In this document: piece by piece, positions 53,168 to 62,991 of the stretch
Position numbering within the stretch: position 1 is the first letter of the stretch
Layout: every line of letters starts with the position of its first letter
NCBI GenBank assembly: GCA_018267575.1
Contig: JAFDYF010000052.1
Span: forward strand, 1 to 64,000
Origin: Bacteroidota bacterium
Lineage (GTDB): Bacteria > Bacteroidota > Bacteroidia > Chitinophagales > Chitinophagaceae
DNA length: 64,000 nt
Reading direction: 5' to 3'
The notes under the pieces: generated by a model
Told to the model about the DNA's origin: nothing
The model's input: only the letters and a program-made list of their open reading frames with translations
The model's database searches: none
Program-made: the position numbers and the translations under genes

Positions 53168-55258
53168 TTATAATCCCAAGCTACCGCCAACCGTATAATA
53201 TCGGCGGTTGTCAGGAAGATCGGAGGTCTGGCTGCGGAATAATCCACGACTATCAATGAAAAAGCCCAAGGTCTGCCCATGACGTAATTTCCAGTGATAA
53301 CCTGCAAAGATATTCGGTGACATTACCGAATTCTGTTTGTGATTTGAATAAAGTCCATATACGGTTTCTCCAAAATGATAGAGGATGTCCAACCCAGCCT
53401 CAAAGCTACCCATGCTCAGCCGGTTCACGAACCCTCCCGTCCAGGAAAGTTTTGCTGGGTTTAAGTCACCATTCGGGTTAACGAATTGATTGAAAAAATT
53501 AGGGCCAGTGCCACTATATAATGCTCTGTAATTGTAATAATATTTGCTCCGTAAAGCCGTAGCTCCCAAACCTGTCTCCCAAACCAGCGACTTTTTAACG
53601 GTAATCCTCAAACGTACATCGATATGGTGCCGATCGCTTTTGAATAGAGGTGCAACAGCCGAACCTTCAGCAGGTAAACCGTAGTAGGGCACCAAGGCTA
53701 ACATCGTACCGGGAACTAGAAATTCCTTACGTTCATAACTGTAGTTCGCCCAAAAAATCTTGCCGAGGGTAAAACGGATCCCTGCCTGATAAACCTTGAA
53801 CCGATTTGGATAATGTGTGGGCACCTGTTGGCTGAAAATGGTGTCTATTCTACCCCCGCCAACAGCCGCCTCAAAAATATTCACATATTTCTGTCGGCTC
53901 ACATCGGCAAGACTATAACTTCCTCCATTACTAGATAAATCCATCATTGAATAATCATCAATAAACATTTGCGCTCGCTCTGCGTAGGATCCTGATAATA
54001 CCAAGCTGCTCTTTCGATGGGAACTTGCTCCGAATCCAAATACATCCACTCCTAGACTTGCATAGGGAAGCAGCTTTGCATAGGCTGTATCGCTGCTACC
54101 CGCATGAAGATTCGAGGCTGCACCCACTTGCAAGTTGATTATCTGCCGCCAACCGAGCTCAACCGAAGGGGTCAGAAAAAGCTGATCCCCTATTTGCTCC
54201 TGCAAGGGCGGCAAAACAGGTGGGAGTATCAGTGGTATAGGACTTAATAAATCGAAAGTACCAGTGGCAAAAGCGCTCTTCTCATCGATATGATCATAAA
54301 ATAAATTAACCGCGGGCCGAAATGTCCAGATTCCCTTTTCTAATTTATATCCCAACCGTTCCTGAGCAAAAAAATGACTTACCTGATTTTTTGAAAGGAT
54401 GCCACCGTAATTAACCCCATCGTTCCATAGCTGGGAGAAGTCGGTTGAGGATCTTATAATTCCCGCCCTAAATTCCTCTTGCAGCCTTGGTAACAGATTC
54501 CCCTTCCAGCTTAGTTGAGGTGCCAGCAGATGGCCGCGACCCCGCCAGTTGATTTGATCAGAAGAATCCACATTCGCATCAATTTGCTGCGGCATATATC
54601 CGATACCCAGTTGAAGAATCTGGCCTTTTACAGGTTCCCATCGCAGATACCCGTTCAATCGCAACCTTTGCAGATTCAATGGCGTCGTCTCATGACGAAC
54701 TGAAGCCGAGGGCGAGGGATAAACATCCCGCACCCAATCTGCAGAAAGCCCATAATCGAATTTTTCCGAATGACCGTATCCTGAAACAAGATACTGTTGA
54801 TAGATATTCGTGAAAGTTTTTACTCCATTTGCATTTGCATTCACCGGTCCTGCCTGACCCACCAAACGGAAACCCTGTTTTTGCTTTCCCCGTTTTGTGG
54901 TAACCAGCACAAGGTCTTGCTGCGAAGAGCCATAGGCCGCGGCTCCAACAGCATTCATCACTAGTGTTACCTCTTCAATATCATAGATAGGGTAGAGGTT
55001 GACATCTGTCACTGGGTTTCCGTCCACTACATAAGCCAGGGTTCCGGGTACCGTATAGGCACCATAGAACCAAGCTCTGACAGCATCACTGAGATTGACA
55101 AAAGGCATCTTTTCCAAGTCGGAGCCTTTCACGCTGAGGGTCTGCGTTAGGTTTCGGTCAAGCGTCAACCAACCTATATCCAATCGTGAAGAATCCTGTT
55201 GAGCAGAGAGGGAAATACCCAAAAAAAGAAGGATTAGGGAAAGGCAGGCATTTCTCAT
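53168..55258 (-). CDS. TonB-dependent receptor-like outer-membrane protein
   Basis: A 696-residue outer-membrane protein. Signal peptide MRNACLSLILLFLGISLSAQ, then a plug domain of SusC style (AYVVDGNPVTDVNLYPIYDIEEVTLVMNAVGAAAYGSSQQDLVLVTTKRGK) and a large barrel of alternating aromatic strands. It lacks the CarboxypepD_reg domain and an obvious TonB box, and is shorter than SusC (about 1000). No SusD gene is near. It may be a reduced receptor that binds a partner rather than transports. It converges with the propeller gene. Confidence 0.85.
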   Translation of the reverse strand: MRNACLSLILLFLGISLSAQQDSSRLDIGWLTLDRNLTQTLSVKGSDLEKMPFVNLSDAVRAWFYGAYTVPGTLAYVVDGNPVTDVNLYPIYDIEEVTLVMNAVGAAAYGSSQQDLVLVTTKRGKQKQGFRLVGQAGPVNANANGVKTFTNIYQQYLVSGYGHSEKFDYGLSADWVRDVYPSPSASVRHETTPLNLQRLRLNGYLRWEPVKGQILQLGIGYMPQQIDANVDSSDQINWRGRGHLLAPQLSWKGNLLPRLQEEFRAGIIRSSTDFSQLWNDGVNYGGILSKNQVSHFFAQERLGYKLEKGIWTFRPAVNLFYDHIDEKSAFATGTFDLLSPIPLILPPVLPPLQEQIGDQLFLTPSVELGWRQIINLQVGAASNLHAGSSDTAYAKLLPYASLGVDVFGFGASSHRKSSLVLSGSYAERAQMFIDDYSMMDLSSNGGSYSLADVSRQKYVNIFEAAVGGGRIDTIFSQQVPTHYPNRFKVYQAGIRFTLGKIFWANYSYERKEFLVPGTMLALVPYYGLPAEGSAVAPLFKSDRHHIDVRLRITVKKSLVWETGLGATALRSKYYYNYRALYSGTGPNFFNQFVNPNGDLNPAKLSWTGGFVNRLSMGSFEAGLDILYHFGETVYGLYSNHKQNSVMSPNIFAGYHWKLRHGQTLGFFIDSRGLFRSQTSDLPDNRRYYTVGGSLGL

Positions 55259-55625
55259 AAAGAAGGTTTTGTAATTATAAAGATAATCTTCCGCTCGTGT
55301 TTCGTCAAGCTATTCATTTCCATTAATTGCCCCCAAAAAAAACTTTAAAAATATGTTTTCTTTCTTTTCCACTTCAAAAACGAGAGACCAATAAAAAGTA
55401 TTTTCAGATATTTACGAACACCCATATACGTTAATATAGAAAGCTGTACACCAGCGGAATCCTAGCCATTTTTGAGATAGGCACAAATGCATGTGGCTGA
55501 AGAAAAAAGAGGAAAACCAAAAATGCCTTTGATGCTGAACAGGGATGCCCCAAAAGAACAGATGCACTCTTCATTCCATCCCTACAATTGACCTATTTGC
55601 ACCCCATAAGCAAGAATCAACTTGT
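55259..55625. other. intergenic region upstream of the DHH gene
   Basis: About 370 bp with no gene seen on either strand; AT-rich near the TonB-like gene, with the DHH promoter at its right end. Confidence 0.6.
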
Positions 55626-55657
55626 TTTGGCATTTGCTTGATTATTCCGCACCTTTG
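55626..55657 (+). promoter_or_regulatory. promoter of the DHH phosphoesterase gene
   Basis: TTTG (55626-55629), 20 nt, CACCTTTG (55650-55657): one base off TAnnTTTG at exact spacing. Transcription would begin about 6 nt before the ATG at 55670, which supports that start. Confidence 0.65.
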
Positions 55658-55669
55658 CACCCGTTTTAC

Positions 55670-56677
55670 ATGAAAGCAATCAACGAAATATACCCATTAT
55701 TAACAAACCCTAGCAGGGTAGTGGTCACTATGCATCAAAAACCGGATGCGGATGCCATGGGGTCTTCCTTGGGACTTCTCCATTTTTTGAAGCAGTTGGG
55801 ACATCAGGTTACTGTGATATCGCCTACCAATTGGGCCGATTGGCTTAAATGGATGCCGGGATGTGAGGATGCTTTGGATTATGAATTTAATACGGACAAA
55901 TCGAAAGCGGTTTTGGATAAGGCCGATCTGCTTTTTTGTCTCGATTTTAATACCTTTTCCCGGACCCGGTCCATGGCCAACAAGCTGCGGGACCTGAAAT
56001 GCAAAAAGATTTTGATCGACCATCATCAGGAACCAGATACCCATTTTTTTGATTATGGCGTGAGTGATACTTCCAAAAGTTCCACCTCCGAAATGATCTA
56101 TGACCTGATTGTTGGCGTTGGCCATCTGGATAAAATCAATATGGAAATCGCCAGTTGCCTATATGCGGGTGTAATGGCCGATACGGGTTCTTTCCGTTTT
56201 GCCTCCACTACTGCGGCCGTGCACCGTATGGTGGCCAACCTGTTTGAAACGGGGTTCAACCATGCACAGATACACGAAAACCTGTTTGATAATTTTCTGG
56301 AGAACCGACTGCGATTTATAGGTCATGTGCTGGAGAACAAAATGAATATCTATTACGAGTACAATACGGCATTGATTGCTGTGCCATGGAAGGATTTGGT
56401 AAAATTCGATATCAAGACTGGCGATACAGAAGGAATTGTGAATTTTCCGTTGAGTATAAAGGGAATTAAATTGGCGGCCATCATCATCGACCGCGATGAG
56501 GAAATACGCTGCTCCTTCCGTAGCAAGGGCAATTTTGATGTGAACAGTTTTGCCAGAAAATATTTTGGGGGGGGCGGCCATTTTAATGCTGCCGGAGGTA
56601 GAAGCAAGGAAACGCTGGAAAAAACAGTCGATCGGTTTTTGGCTGCCATGAAAGAAAATGAGTCACAACTACAATAA
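55670..56677 (+). CDS. DHH-family phosphoesterase, NrnA-like
   Basis: A 335-residue DHH/DHHA1 enzyme. Metal ligands: HQKPDADAMGSSLGL (motif I), LLFCLDFNTF, the hallmark LIDHHQEPDTHFFDY (DHH) and VMADTGSFRFAST. The C-terminal DHHA1 domain has the glycine motif ARKYFGGGGHFNAAGG. NrnA-type members degrade oligoribonucleotides and 3'-phosphoadenosine phosphate. ATG 55670 fits the upstream promoter; an extra 16 codons are open but unlikely to be translated. Confidence 0.93.
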   Translation: MKAINEIYPLLTNPSRVVVTMHQKPDADAMGSSLGLLHFLKQLGHQVTVISPTNWADWLKWMPGCEDALDYEFNTDKSKAVLDKADLLFCLDFNTFSRTRSMANKLRDLKCKKILIDHHQEPDTHFFDYGVSDTSKSSTSEMIYDLIVGVGHLDKINMEIASCLYAGVMADTGSFRFASTTAAVHRMVANLFETGFNHAQIHENLFDNFLENRLRFIGHVLENKMNIYYEYNTALIAVPWKDLVKFDIKTGDTEGIVNFPLSIKGIKLAAIIIDRDEEIRCSFRSKGNFDVNSFARKYFGGGGHFNAAGGRSKETLEKTVDRFLAAMKENESQLQ

Positions 56678-56687
56678 TTATATAAAA

Positions 56688-57665
56688 ATGAAAAAAATCC
56701 CCTCGTATTTATTCATCGCAATGATTATGCTTGCTGCCGTTTCTTGTAGCAATCAGGGCTTCAAGAAAACGAAAAGCGGTTTGCTGTATAAAATCATTTC
56801 TGATGGAAAAAGCCCTCAAGTAAAGAAAGGGCAATTCCTGAAGATTAATTACAGCCAAAAAATTGTGTTTGCCCAAAAAACTAAAGACTCTTTATTGTTC
56901 TCTACATATGGAGGTGTTCCTGGATATGCCAAAGTGGACAGCATCGGGCCCATCTACAACCCTGCAGAAGTTTTCGACCTGCTTCATAAAGGGGATAGTT
57001 TGGTAATCGTATTGCTTGCGGATACCCTGGAAGCCAAGAATGGTCAACTTCCTCCTTTTATCAAGAAAAAGGATAAAGTGGTTATTTCCTTTAAAGTTCT
57101 TGATGTGTTTGATAACCAAGACTTGGTAGCAAAGGATCGTGAGGATGAATTGCAAAAAGAAAAAGGACGTGAGTCTAAAGCCATCGAAGATTATTTGTCA
57201 GCAAATAAGATCAATGCCAAAAAAACAGCACTTGGCACTTATGTGGTAGTAAACACAGTAGGGGATGGGCCTGCTGTTGATTCTGGCAAACAGGTTTCTG
57301 TTATGTACACAGGCAAATCTTTCCCTGACGGAAAAGTGTTTGAATCAAATATCACCGGCCCTCGTAAAGACACTATGAAATTTGTAGTTGGTAGGCATAC
57401 TATTATCGAAGGTTGGGACGATGGTTTAAGGCTTTTTAAGAAAGGCGGCAAAGGTACTCTGTACATACCAGCTTTTCTGGCCTATGATGCAAAACCCGGT
57501 CCCGACAACAAGCCTTATGAAAATTTGATTTTTGATGTGGAAGTAGTGGATGTTACAGATGCACCCAAAGAAACAGCCCATCCCGGTGGCCAAATGCCAC
57601 AGATGAGCCCTGAGCAAATGAAAAGATTACAGGAGCAGATGCAAAGGCAGCAACAAGGCAAGTAA
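56688..57665 (+). CDS. lipoprotein FKBP-type peptidyl-prolyl isomerase
   Basis: A 325-residue lipoprotein: signal MKKIPSYLFIAMIMLAAVSC with lipobox Cys20. Two FKBP folds follow. The first (about 25-150) is degenerate; the second (about 195-305) has the active pattern VSVMYTGKSFPDGKVFESN and FVVGRHTIIEGWDDGLRLFKKGGKGTLYIPAFLAY. The tail is rich in Gln and Met (GGQMPQMSPEQMKRLQEQ). It should fold proteins in the periplasm at the outer membrane. ATG 56688 starts the lipoprotein signal; it begins 10 bp after the DHH stop, so the two form an operon. Confidence 0.93.
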   Translation: MKKIPSYLFIAMIMLAAVSCSNQGFKKTKSGLLYKIISDGKSPQVKKGQFLKINYSQKIVFAQKTKDSLLFSTYGGVPGYAKVDSIGPIYNPAEVFDLLHKGDSLVIVLLADTLEAKNGQLPPFIKKKDKVVISFKVLDVFDNQDLVAKDREDELQKEKGRESKAIEDYLSANKINAKKTALGTYVVVNTVGDGPAVDSGKQVSVMYTGKSFPDGKVFESNITGPRKDTMKFVVGRHTIIEGWDDGLRLFKKGGKGTLYIPAFLAYDAKPGPDNKPYENLIFDVEVVDVTDAPKETAHPGGQMPQMSPEQMKRLQEQMQRQQQGK

Positions 57666-57696
57666 GCCCAAGCAAATCCTTTTGATACTAAAAAAA

Positions 57697-57726
57697 GCAA
57701 CCCCGCGAATGCGGGGTTTGCTATTT
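57697..57726 (+). terminator. terminator of the DHH-FKBP operon
   Basis: CCCCGC (57701-57706), loop GAAT, GCGGGG (57711-57716), extended by AGCAA and TTTGCT flanks and preceded by a run of A; a T-rich stretch follows. Confidence 0.8.
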
Positions 57727-57766
57727 TAATGATTGCCCATTAACTGATGAACCGTCCCTATTCTAA

Positions 57767-58144
57767 TTAGCTTTTATAATAGTTTTGCTTAAGATTCAAA
57801 ATAGCATTGTCCCTCTCTACTTTCAGTTCATGCACTTTCATCCTTCTTTCTTTTCTGGTCAAGCTGGTATCATGCCTGGCAGACCAGATCTTATCCGCAT
57901 AATCGTTTTTGATATCCTGAATCTTCATGGTCATTTTCGAAGGCCTGGTATAACCATAGTCATAAGGATAATATGGATAGCCATAGCCATAAAAAGGATT
58001 ATAGCCAAAACCGAAATAGGGATAGAACCCACCGCTTACTATTACTCTTGGCCTATAATAGGCACCACCTCCATGGCTGAAGTGCTGTGCGGAAGCAGTA
58101 CCAGCCAATGCTACTGAAATCATGATGATCATTATCTTTTTCAT
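57767..58144 (-). CDS. exported Tyr/Gly-rich small protein
   Basis: A 125-residue protein with signal peptide MKKIMIIMISVALAGTASAQ. A Gly/Tyr/Pro-rich stretch follows (GGFYPYFGFGYNPFYGYGYPYYPYDYGY), then a charged helical end (LTRKERRMKVHELKVERDNAILNLKQNYYKS). The pattern is of a periplasmic or surface structural protein; helical tails of this kind are known from small Bacteroidota exported proteins. No function assigned. ATG 58144 opens the signal peptide. Confidence 0.8.
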   Translation of the reverse strand: MKKIMIIMISVALAGTASAQHFSHGGGAYYRPRVIVSGGFYPYFGFGYNPFYGYGYPYYPYDYGYTRPSKMTMKIQDIKNDYADKIWSARHDTSLTRKERRMKVHELKVERDNAILNLKQNYYKS

Positions 58145-58349
58145 AAATCCTCCTTTTTTCTTTTTTACAAAATTATAGACGCAAAAAAAGGGCAAAAGTT
58201 GCGTTTGAAATTTCATTATAACGATCCAATAACACTAGATGGAAAAAATAAATAGCGGAGTTATAATCTAAGGATTTTATTTTAGAATCCTTTAACAGAA
58301 CGGTGATGAAAACAATTGGGGTAAGTGGTGGGAAAGAGCGGGCCAGATC

Positions 58350-59861
58350 TTATTCTTTGTTGCTGATCGATCGTATTGCTTGACCGATACACTTGATAAT
58401 GTCTGATGCGATCATACTGTTTTGTGATTGCCATTGGCTGGCGAGATCACCAGCAAGTCCATGCAGGTACACGGCCAAGATGGCGGCTTGATCGGCAAGG
58501 TAGCCCTGTGCCAAAAATGCGGTTACCATGCCGGTAAGCACATCACCGCTACCGCCTTTTGCCATGCCCGCATTGCCCGTGCTATTATAATAGCCTTTGC
58601 CATCAGGGGTAGCTATAAAGCTGTTATGCCCTTTCAGCACAATCACGCATTGATATCTTTTGGCATTCTCCAAAGCCAATTCGTGCCGATCGAAATCGTT
58701 TTCGCTTGAACCGAAAAGTCTTTCGAATTCTTTTGGGTGTGGGGTGAGTATCGAAAATGGGGGAATATCATCAAACATTTTACGGTTCACAGAAATAATA
58801 TTCAATGCATCAGCATCCAATACCAAAGGCCTTTTAAAATTGGTAAGAAGGTATTCCAGAAAAAAACTGGTTTGTGCATCGGTGCCAATACCCGGGCCAA
58901 TACCCAATACCGTGTATTTTAAGAGGTCATCTTTAAACCCGGTAATTATATGTTCATGATCGTCGGTGCTGGCCATCGCTTCTGGAACGGCTCCCTGCAT
59001 AATTTCATAACCACAGGTTGGCAAATGGCAGGTCAGTAGTCCCACACCGGATCGGAGACAGGCTTTGGCGGCTAATATCGCTGCCCCCATTTTACCATAA
59101 CTTCCAGCTAATAACAGTGCATGACCAAATTGGCCTTTATGGGCAAAAGGGTTTCTTGGTCTTAATAATTTTTGTACTAAATTTTCATCAACCAATAATG
59201 TATTATTATGAAGATTTGCTAGATAACCAGAATGCAAACCAATATCCAAAATTTCTATTTCTCCTAAACACTGGCTGTTCTCCGCCATTAGCAAGGCGGG
59301 TTTATAAGATTGAAAGCTCAATGTATGTGTAGCATGGATTACTGGATTGTCCTTGGAACTTTTATCGACAAATAAACCGCTGGGAATATCGATGGAAACC
59401 ACTTCGTTCCCGGATTGGTTGATATGGTCCACCAGTTTTTCGGTCACGCCATTCAATGGCCTGTTCAGACCGGACCCAAACAAAGCATCGATCACGATGT
59501 CGCCTTTGGGTAAGGGATGGAAATTTTCATCAGTCTGTATAAATCGGATGGCAACTTCTGTCAGGTGCAGTCTGGCCAAATTCACCTGAAAATCTTCGGT
59601 GCCTTTATGACCAAATTCAAGAATATAGACAGTAACGGGGCAGCCCATTTCGTTAAGTCTCCGGGCCAATGCCAAACCATCACCGCCATTATTTCCTTTG
59701 CCACAGAAAATGGAAAAAGAAGATCCGATATAGCCATGGTCCTGCAGCCATTCAAAACATTTTAAAGCGGCTCTTTCCATGAGGTTGATGGAACTAATGG
59801 GCTCATGTTCGATGGTATAGTTATCCCATGCCAGGGATTGCGCTGCTGTCAGGATTTCCAT
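58350..59861 (-). CDS. nnr: bifunctional NAD(P)H-hydrate epimerase/dehydratase
   Basis: A 503-residue two-domain repair enzyme. The N-terminal epimerase (YjeF_N) has ERAALKCFEWL, CGKGNNGGDGLALARRL and ALFGSGLNRPL. The C-terminal ADP-dependent dehydratase (ribokinase-like) has HKGQFGHALLLAGSYGKMGAAILAA, GIGPGIGTD, LDADALNII, LTPHPKEFERLF and NAGMAKGGSGDVLTGMVTAFL. Together they restore damaged NADHX/NADPHX to NAD(P)H in the cytoplasm. Fused architecture and length match the family. Monocistronic. Confidence 0.97.
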   Translation of the reverse strand: MEILTAAQSLAWDNYTIEHEPISSINLMERAALKCFEWLQDHGYIGSSFSIFCGKGNNGGDGLALARRLNEMGCPVTVYILEFGHKGTEDFQVNLARLHLTEVAIRFIQTDENFHPLPKGDIVIDALFGSGLNRPLNGVTEKLVDHINQSGNEVVSIDIPSGLFVDKSSKDNPVIHATHTLSFQSYKPALLMAENSQCLGEIEILDIGLHSGYLANLHNNTLLVDENLVQKLLRPRNPFAHKGQFGHALLLAGSYGKMGAAILAAKACLRSGVGLLTCHLPTCGYEIMQGAVPEAMASTDDHEHIITGFKDDLLKYTVLGIGPGIGTDAQTSFFLEYLLTNFKRPLVLDADALNIISVNRKMFDDIPPFSILTPHPKEFERLFGSSENDFDRHELALENAKRYQCVIVLKGHNSFIATPDGKGYYNSTGNAGMAKGGSGDVLTGMVTAFLAQGYLADQAAILAVYLHGLAGDLASQWQSQNSMIASDIIKCIGQAIRSISNKE

Positions 59862-59901
59862 AATGGAATTTAAGCATAAAAATTCCTACAGAAAAAATAG
59901 A

Positions 59902-61122
59902 TTATTTTTTTGAGTTTGGCTCACCACCACGGCCGAGTGGTTCCTTGTCCTGTTCGTCGAAGGTTTCATTACCTTGACGATAGTCGCCAAATAGATTACA
60001 GAGTTTTTTGGAAGAGTAGACACGTTTGCAATCATTATTGCTCAGGGCAATGATGGTTGCATCTTCATCGATCATGCGAATAAATGCAGTGCGGTTACCA
60101 TGCCACCAACCATTATGGTAGATCAGTTTCTTGCCATTGGGTTCCAGTAGCATTCTCCAACCCAGCCCATAGTTTCTTTTACCGGGTTTCTCGAAGCTAT
60201 AGGGCGTATAAGCACTGTCCAAAGTAGATTGCTTAAACAGTTTGTTTGAACGCAAGGCCATATCCCATTTTAATAGGTCATGGGTGGTACTATAAATATT
60301 TTTGTCGCCATAAACCACATCCAAATATTCCAATGGATAAGCACGGTTATTGGTTTTGTACGATTTTTCTGCTTTCGTCGTATCTCCTAAATTGAAAACA
60401 TAAGTATCCTGCATCTGCAGCGGCACAAAAAAAGTTTTGGAAAGATAGTCGGGGTAGGAAAGACCAGAAGCTTTTTCAATGATCAGGGCCAAGAGTGCGT
60501 AATTGGTATTGCAATATTCAAAATGCTTGCCGGGAGTCGCCCCTTTTAGTTGGGCTTGATGGCTGATGATAAATTGTAATAGATCACTGTTCGTTAGGAA
60601 TTTCTTTTTGTCCCAGCCCGAATTGTCCATATAATGCACATAGTTTTTCAAACCACTGCGCTGGCTCAACAACATCTTAATGGTAATACCTGGGTAGGGA
60701 AAGCCAACCAAATATTTACTGATATCATCATCGATGTTCAATTTGCCTTCTTCCCATAATTTTAAAGTGGCCATCGCGGTAAATGTCTTGGATACCGAAG
60801 CCAAATGAAAAGCCGTATGTTCATCCACCGGTTCACTATTCTTATCCATGCTTTTGAAACCTGCATATTTTTCATATACCACTTCGCCATCTTTCGCTAC
60901 CAACACACTGCCATTGAAATGTTTGGCCAATAAAGAATCAAAAAAATGTTCGGAGGCTGTACTATATCGAAGGAGTTCTGCTTTATGATGTGCATTGTTC
61001 GAGTGCTGTGCGGCAGCAAATACAACAGGAGTCACTGAATCAGCAGTCGCAGGTTTTGAACCAGACTGTCCGCATGCAAGGAATAGAGGTAATGCTAATA
61101 GATAGCAGCAAATGGTTTTCAA
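59902..61122 (-). CDS. lipoprotein serine hydrolase, class C beta-lactamase-like
   Basis: A serine hydrolase of the beta-lactamase/DD-peptidase (PF00144) family. Motifs: S-x-x-K in FHLASVSKTFTAM, Y-x-N in FEYCNTNYALLA and H-x-G in YHNGWWHGN. The N-terminus has a lipobox (LPLFLACGQ), so it is a lipoprotein. No ATG starts the frame: the longest frame begins with TTG at 61179, and a TTG at 61122 gives a standard lipoprotein signal (KTICCYLLALPLFLAC), which is preferred. Relatives are esterases or D-aminopeptidases more often than true beta-lactamases. Confidence 0.88.
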   Translation of the reverse strand: MKTICCYLLALPLFLACGQSGSKPATADSVTPVVFAAAQHSNNAHHKAELLRYSTASEHFFDSLLAKHFNGSVLVAKDGEVVYEKYAGFKSMDKNSEPVDEHTAFHLASVSKTFTAMATLKLWEEGKLNIDDDISKYLVGFPYPGITIKMLLSQRSGLKNYVHYMDNSGWDKKKFLTNSDLLQFIISHQAQLKGATPGKHFEYCNTNYALLALIIEKASGLSYPDYLSKTFFVPLQMQDTYVFNLGDTTKAEKSYKTNNRAYPLEYLDVVYGDKNIYSTTHDLLKWDMALRSNKLFKQSTLDSAYTPYSFEKPGKRNYGLGWRMLLEPNGKKLIYHNGWWHGNRTAFIRMIDEDATIIALSNNDCKRVYSSKKLCNLFGDYRQGNETFDEQDKEPLGRGGEPNSKK

Positions 61123-61284
61123 CAGGAATAATTTTTTTGTGGTTAGTTTTACAAATATCGCAAAAAATAAGCCAAACAAGTAGAAAAACTACCCAGTTTC
61201 ATTTTAGTTTTTTTGTTTTGGCCATTTAATAACAAATTTGCACTCCAAATGATGAAGAGTTAACGAAATAAAAGAAGAAAAATT

Positions 61285-62523
61285 ATGGCAGAGAAAAGTA
61301 CAACAAGCTACCCCAAGGAGAAGATCAATATTTTGTTTCTTGAAAATATCAGTGATGCGGCAGTCTCGCTTTTTACCTCGGGTGGTTACGCGTCGGTGAG
61401 AAAATTGGGAGGCGCTTTGTCCGAGGAAGAGTTGATAAAAGAAATCAAGGATGTGCATTTGTTGGGCATCCGCTCCAAAACCAAGATCACACCTAAAGTA
61501 TTGGATGCTGCAAAAAAATTACAGGCGATTGGTTGTTTTTGTATAGGGGTCAATCAAGTAGACCTTAAGTCTGCTACCAGTCATGGGGTAGCCGTTTTCA
61601 ATGCGCCCTATTCCAATACCCGTTCCGTTGCTGAGTTGGTGATTGGGGCATCCGTGATGTTGATTCGTAAGATTGTTGACAAAAATAAGTTTGCCCATGA
61701 AGGCATTTGGAAAAAAGATGCCAAGGGTTCCTATGAGCTGAGAGGAAAGACCCTAGGTATTATCGGCTATGGGAATATCGGCACCCAGGTGAGTGTGCTG
61801 GCAGAATCGTTGGGCATGAAAGTGTTGTTCTATGATGTGGTAACCAAATTGCCATTGGGCAATGCGGTTGCCAAAAAAACATTGAAGGAACTGGTTGGCC
61901 AGTCCGATATTGTTTCCTTGCATGTGCCCGAGACCAGTCAGACCAAGAATATGATTACCAAGAGTTTGTTGAAACAGTTCAAGAAAGGGTCGATACTATT
62001 GAACTATGCAAGGGGAGAAGTGGTCGATCTGGATGCTTTGGCCAAGGCCATTGAGGAAGGGCATATCTCCGGGGCTGCTATTGATGTATACCCTTGGGAG
62101 CCTGAAAAAAATGGCGATAAATTTACCACACCATTGCAAAACCTGCCCAATGTGCTGCTGACCCCACATATTGGAGGATCTACCGAGGAAGCACAACAAA
62201 ATATTGGCGAGGATGTGAGCAACAAACTGTTCCAGTTTCTAGAAAGAGGAATCACAACAGGTTCGCACACGGTGCCGCCCATCAGCCTGCCGCCACAGGA
62301 AGGCACTCATCGATTATTGCATATTCATTATAATGTACCGGGTGTATTATCAGAGATTAACACACGGTTATCGAAATATAATATCAATATACTGGCCCAA
62401 TACCTAAAGACCAATGATGAGATTGGTTATGTGGTGCTGGATGTGGACAAAAAGCTTTCCGCGCAGGCTTTGCAGTTGCTAAAAGAAGTAAAGCAGACGA
62501 TTAAGGCGAGACTATTGTATTAG
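61285..62523 (+). CDS. serA: D-3-phosphoglycerate dehydrogenase
   Basis: A 412-residue SerA of the E. coli type. NAD-binding glycine loop GIIGYGNIGTQ; catalytic Arg in NYARGEVVD, Glu in DVYPWEPE and His in LTPHIGGSTEEA. A C-terminal ACT domain (LLHIHYNVPGVLSEINTRLSKYNINILAQY) should give serine feedback control. It catalyses the first step of serine synthesis in the cytoplasm. A CAAATTTG box, one base off TAnnTTTG, lies at 61233-61240. No serB or serC is next to it in this window. Confidence 0.97.
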   Translation: MAEKSTTSYPKEKINILFLENISDAAVSLFTSGGYASVRKLGGALSEEELIKEIKDVHLLGIRSKTKITPKVLDAAKKLQAIGCFCIGVNQVDLKSATSHGVAVFNAPYSNTRSVAELVIGASVMLIRKIVDKNKFAHEGIWKKDAKGSYELRGKTLGIIGYGNIGTQVSVLAESLGMKVLFYDVVTKLPLGNAVAKKTLKELVGQSDIVSLHVPETSQTKNMITKSLLKQFKKGSILLNYARGEVVDLDALAKAIEEGHISGAAIDVYPWEPEKNGDKFTTPLQNLPNVLLTPHIGGSTEEAQQNIGEDVSNKLFQFLERGITTGSHTVPPISLPPQEGTHRLLHIHYNVPGVLSEINTRLSKYNINILAQYLKTNDEIGYVVLDVDKKLSAQALQLLKEVKQTIKARLLY

Positions 62524-62991
62524 AAGGCAGAAGGTGAGGGGTAGAAGATATGGCGGCTTGAGTGAGGTTTGTTTTGGGGATAAAATCGGGGGTCTTTTAT
62601 ATTAAAATATGGTTTAGGCTAATGGCGTAATAAATTAATATTCAATTTTTTGATTTATTAATTTAATATCGGGCTTGTAGCCCGAAGGGACTGTCATTAG
62701 GTTAATTGCTATTCCTAATAGATGTACATGGAACTGTATAGCAAACTAGCTTCAACCATACGTGATCCATATAGTATCCATACTGAATGTACGCTTTAAC
62801 TATACATGATCCATACACTAAGTATGCTTTAGTTATGCTTCTGTATCGTCCTAAAATAGCTATACAAGTTTATCCTGTTATAGATCTACAAAACATTGGT
62901 CAGAAGATTTATGCGCAATTCATTTTTTAATATTATGTTAAGTAGAAAAACTTAGCAGGGGCAAGTAAATGGGATAGCCATTAGGTAGACT
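62524..62991. other. intergenic region with a hairpin and an interspersed repeat
   Basis: No gene is seen. TCGGGCT-TGT-AGCCCGA at 62669-62685 forms a 7-bp hairpin without a clear T-run, and the second copy of the interspersed repeat lies at 62722-62845. Confidence 0.6.
62722..62845 (-). repeat. interspersed intergenic repeat, copy 2
   Basis: Inverted relative to the copy at 38934-39032. The 25 nt at 62789-62813 are the exact reverse complement of 38950-38974. The element is built of degenerate CCATAC/ATCCAT words, and the copy starts with CAAACTAGCTTC near 62741. Confidence 0.8.

Noticed and set aside
62669..62685. Hairpin TCGGGCT-TGT-AGCCCGA as the serA terminator
   Set aside because: The stem is short, no T-run follows on either strand and it lies about 145 bp after the stop; kept only as a note in the intergenic entry.
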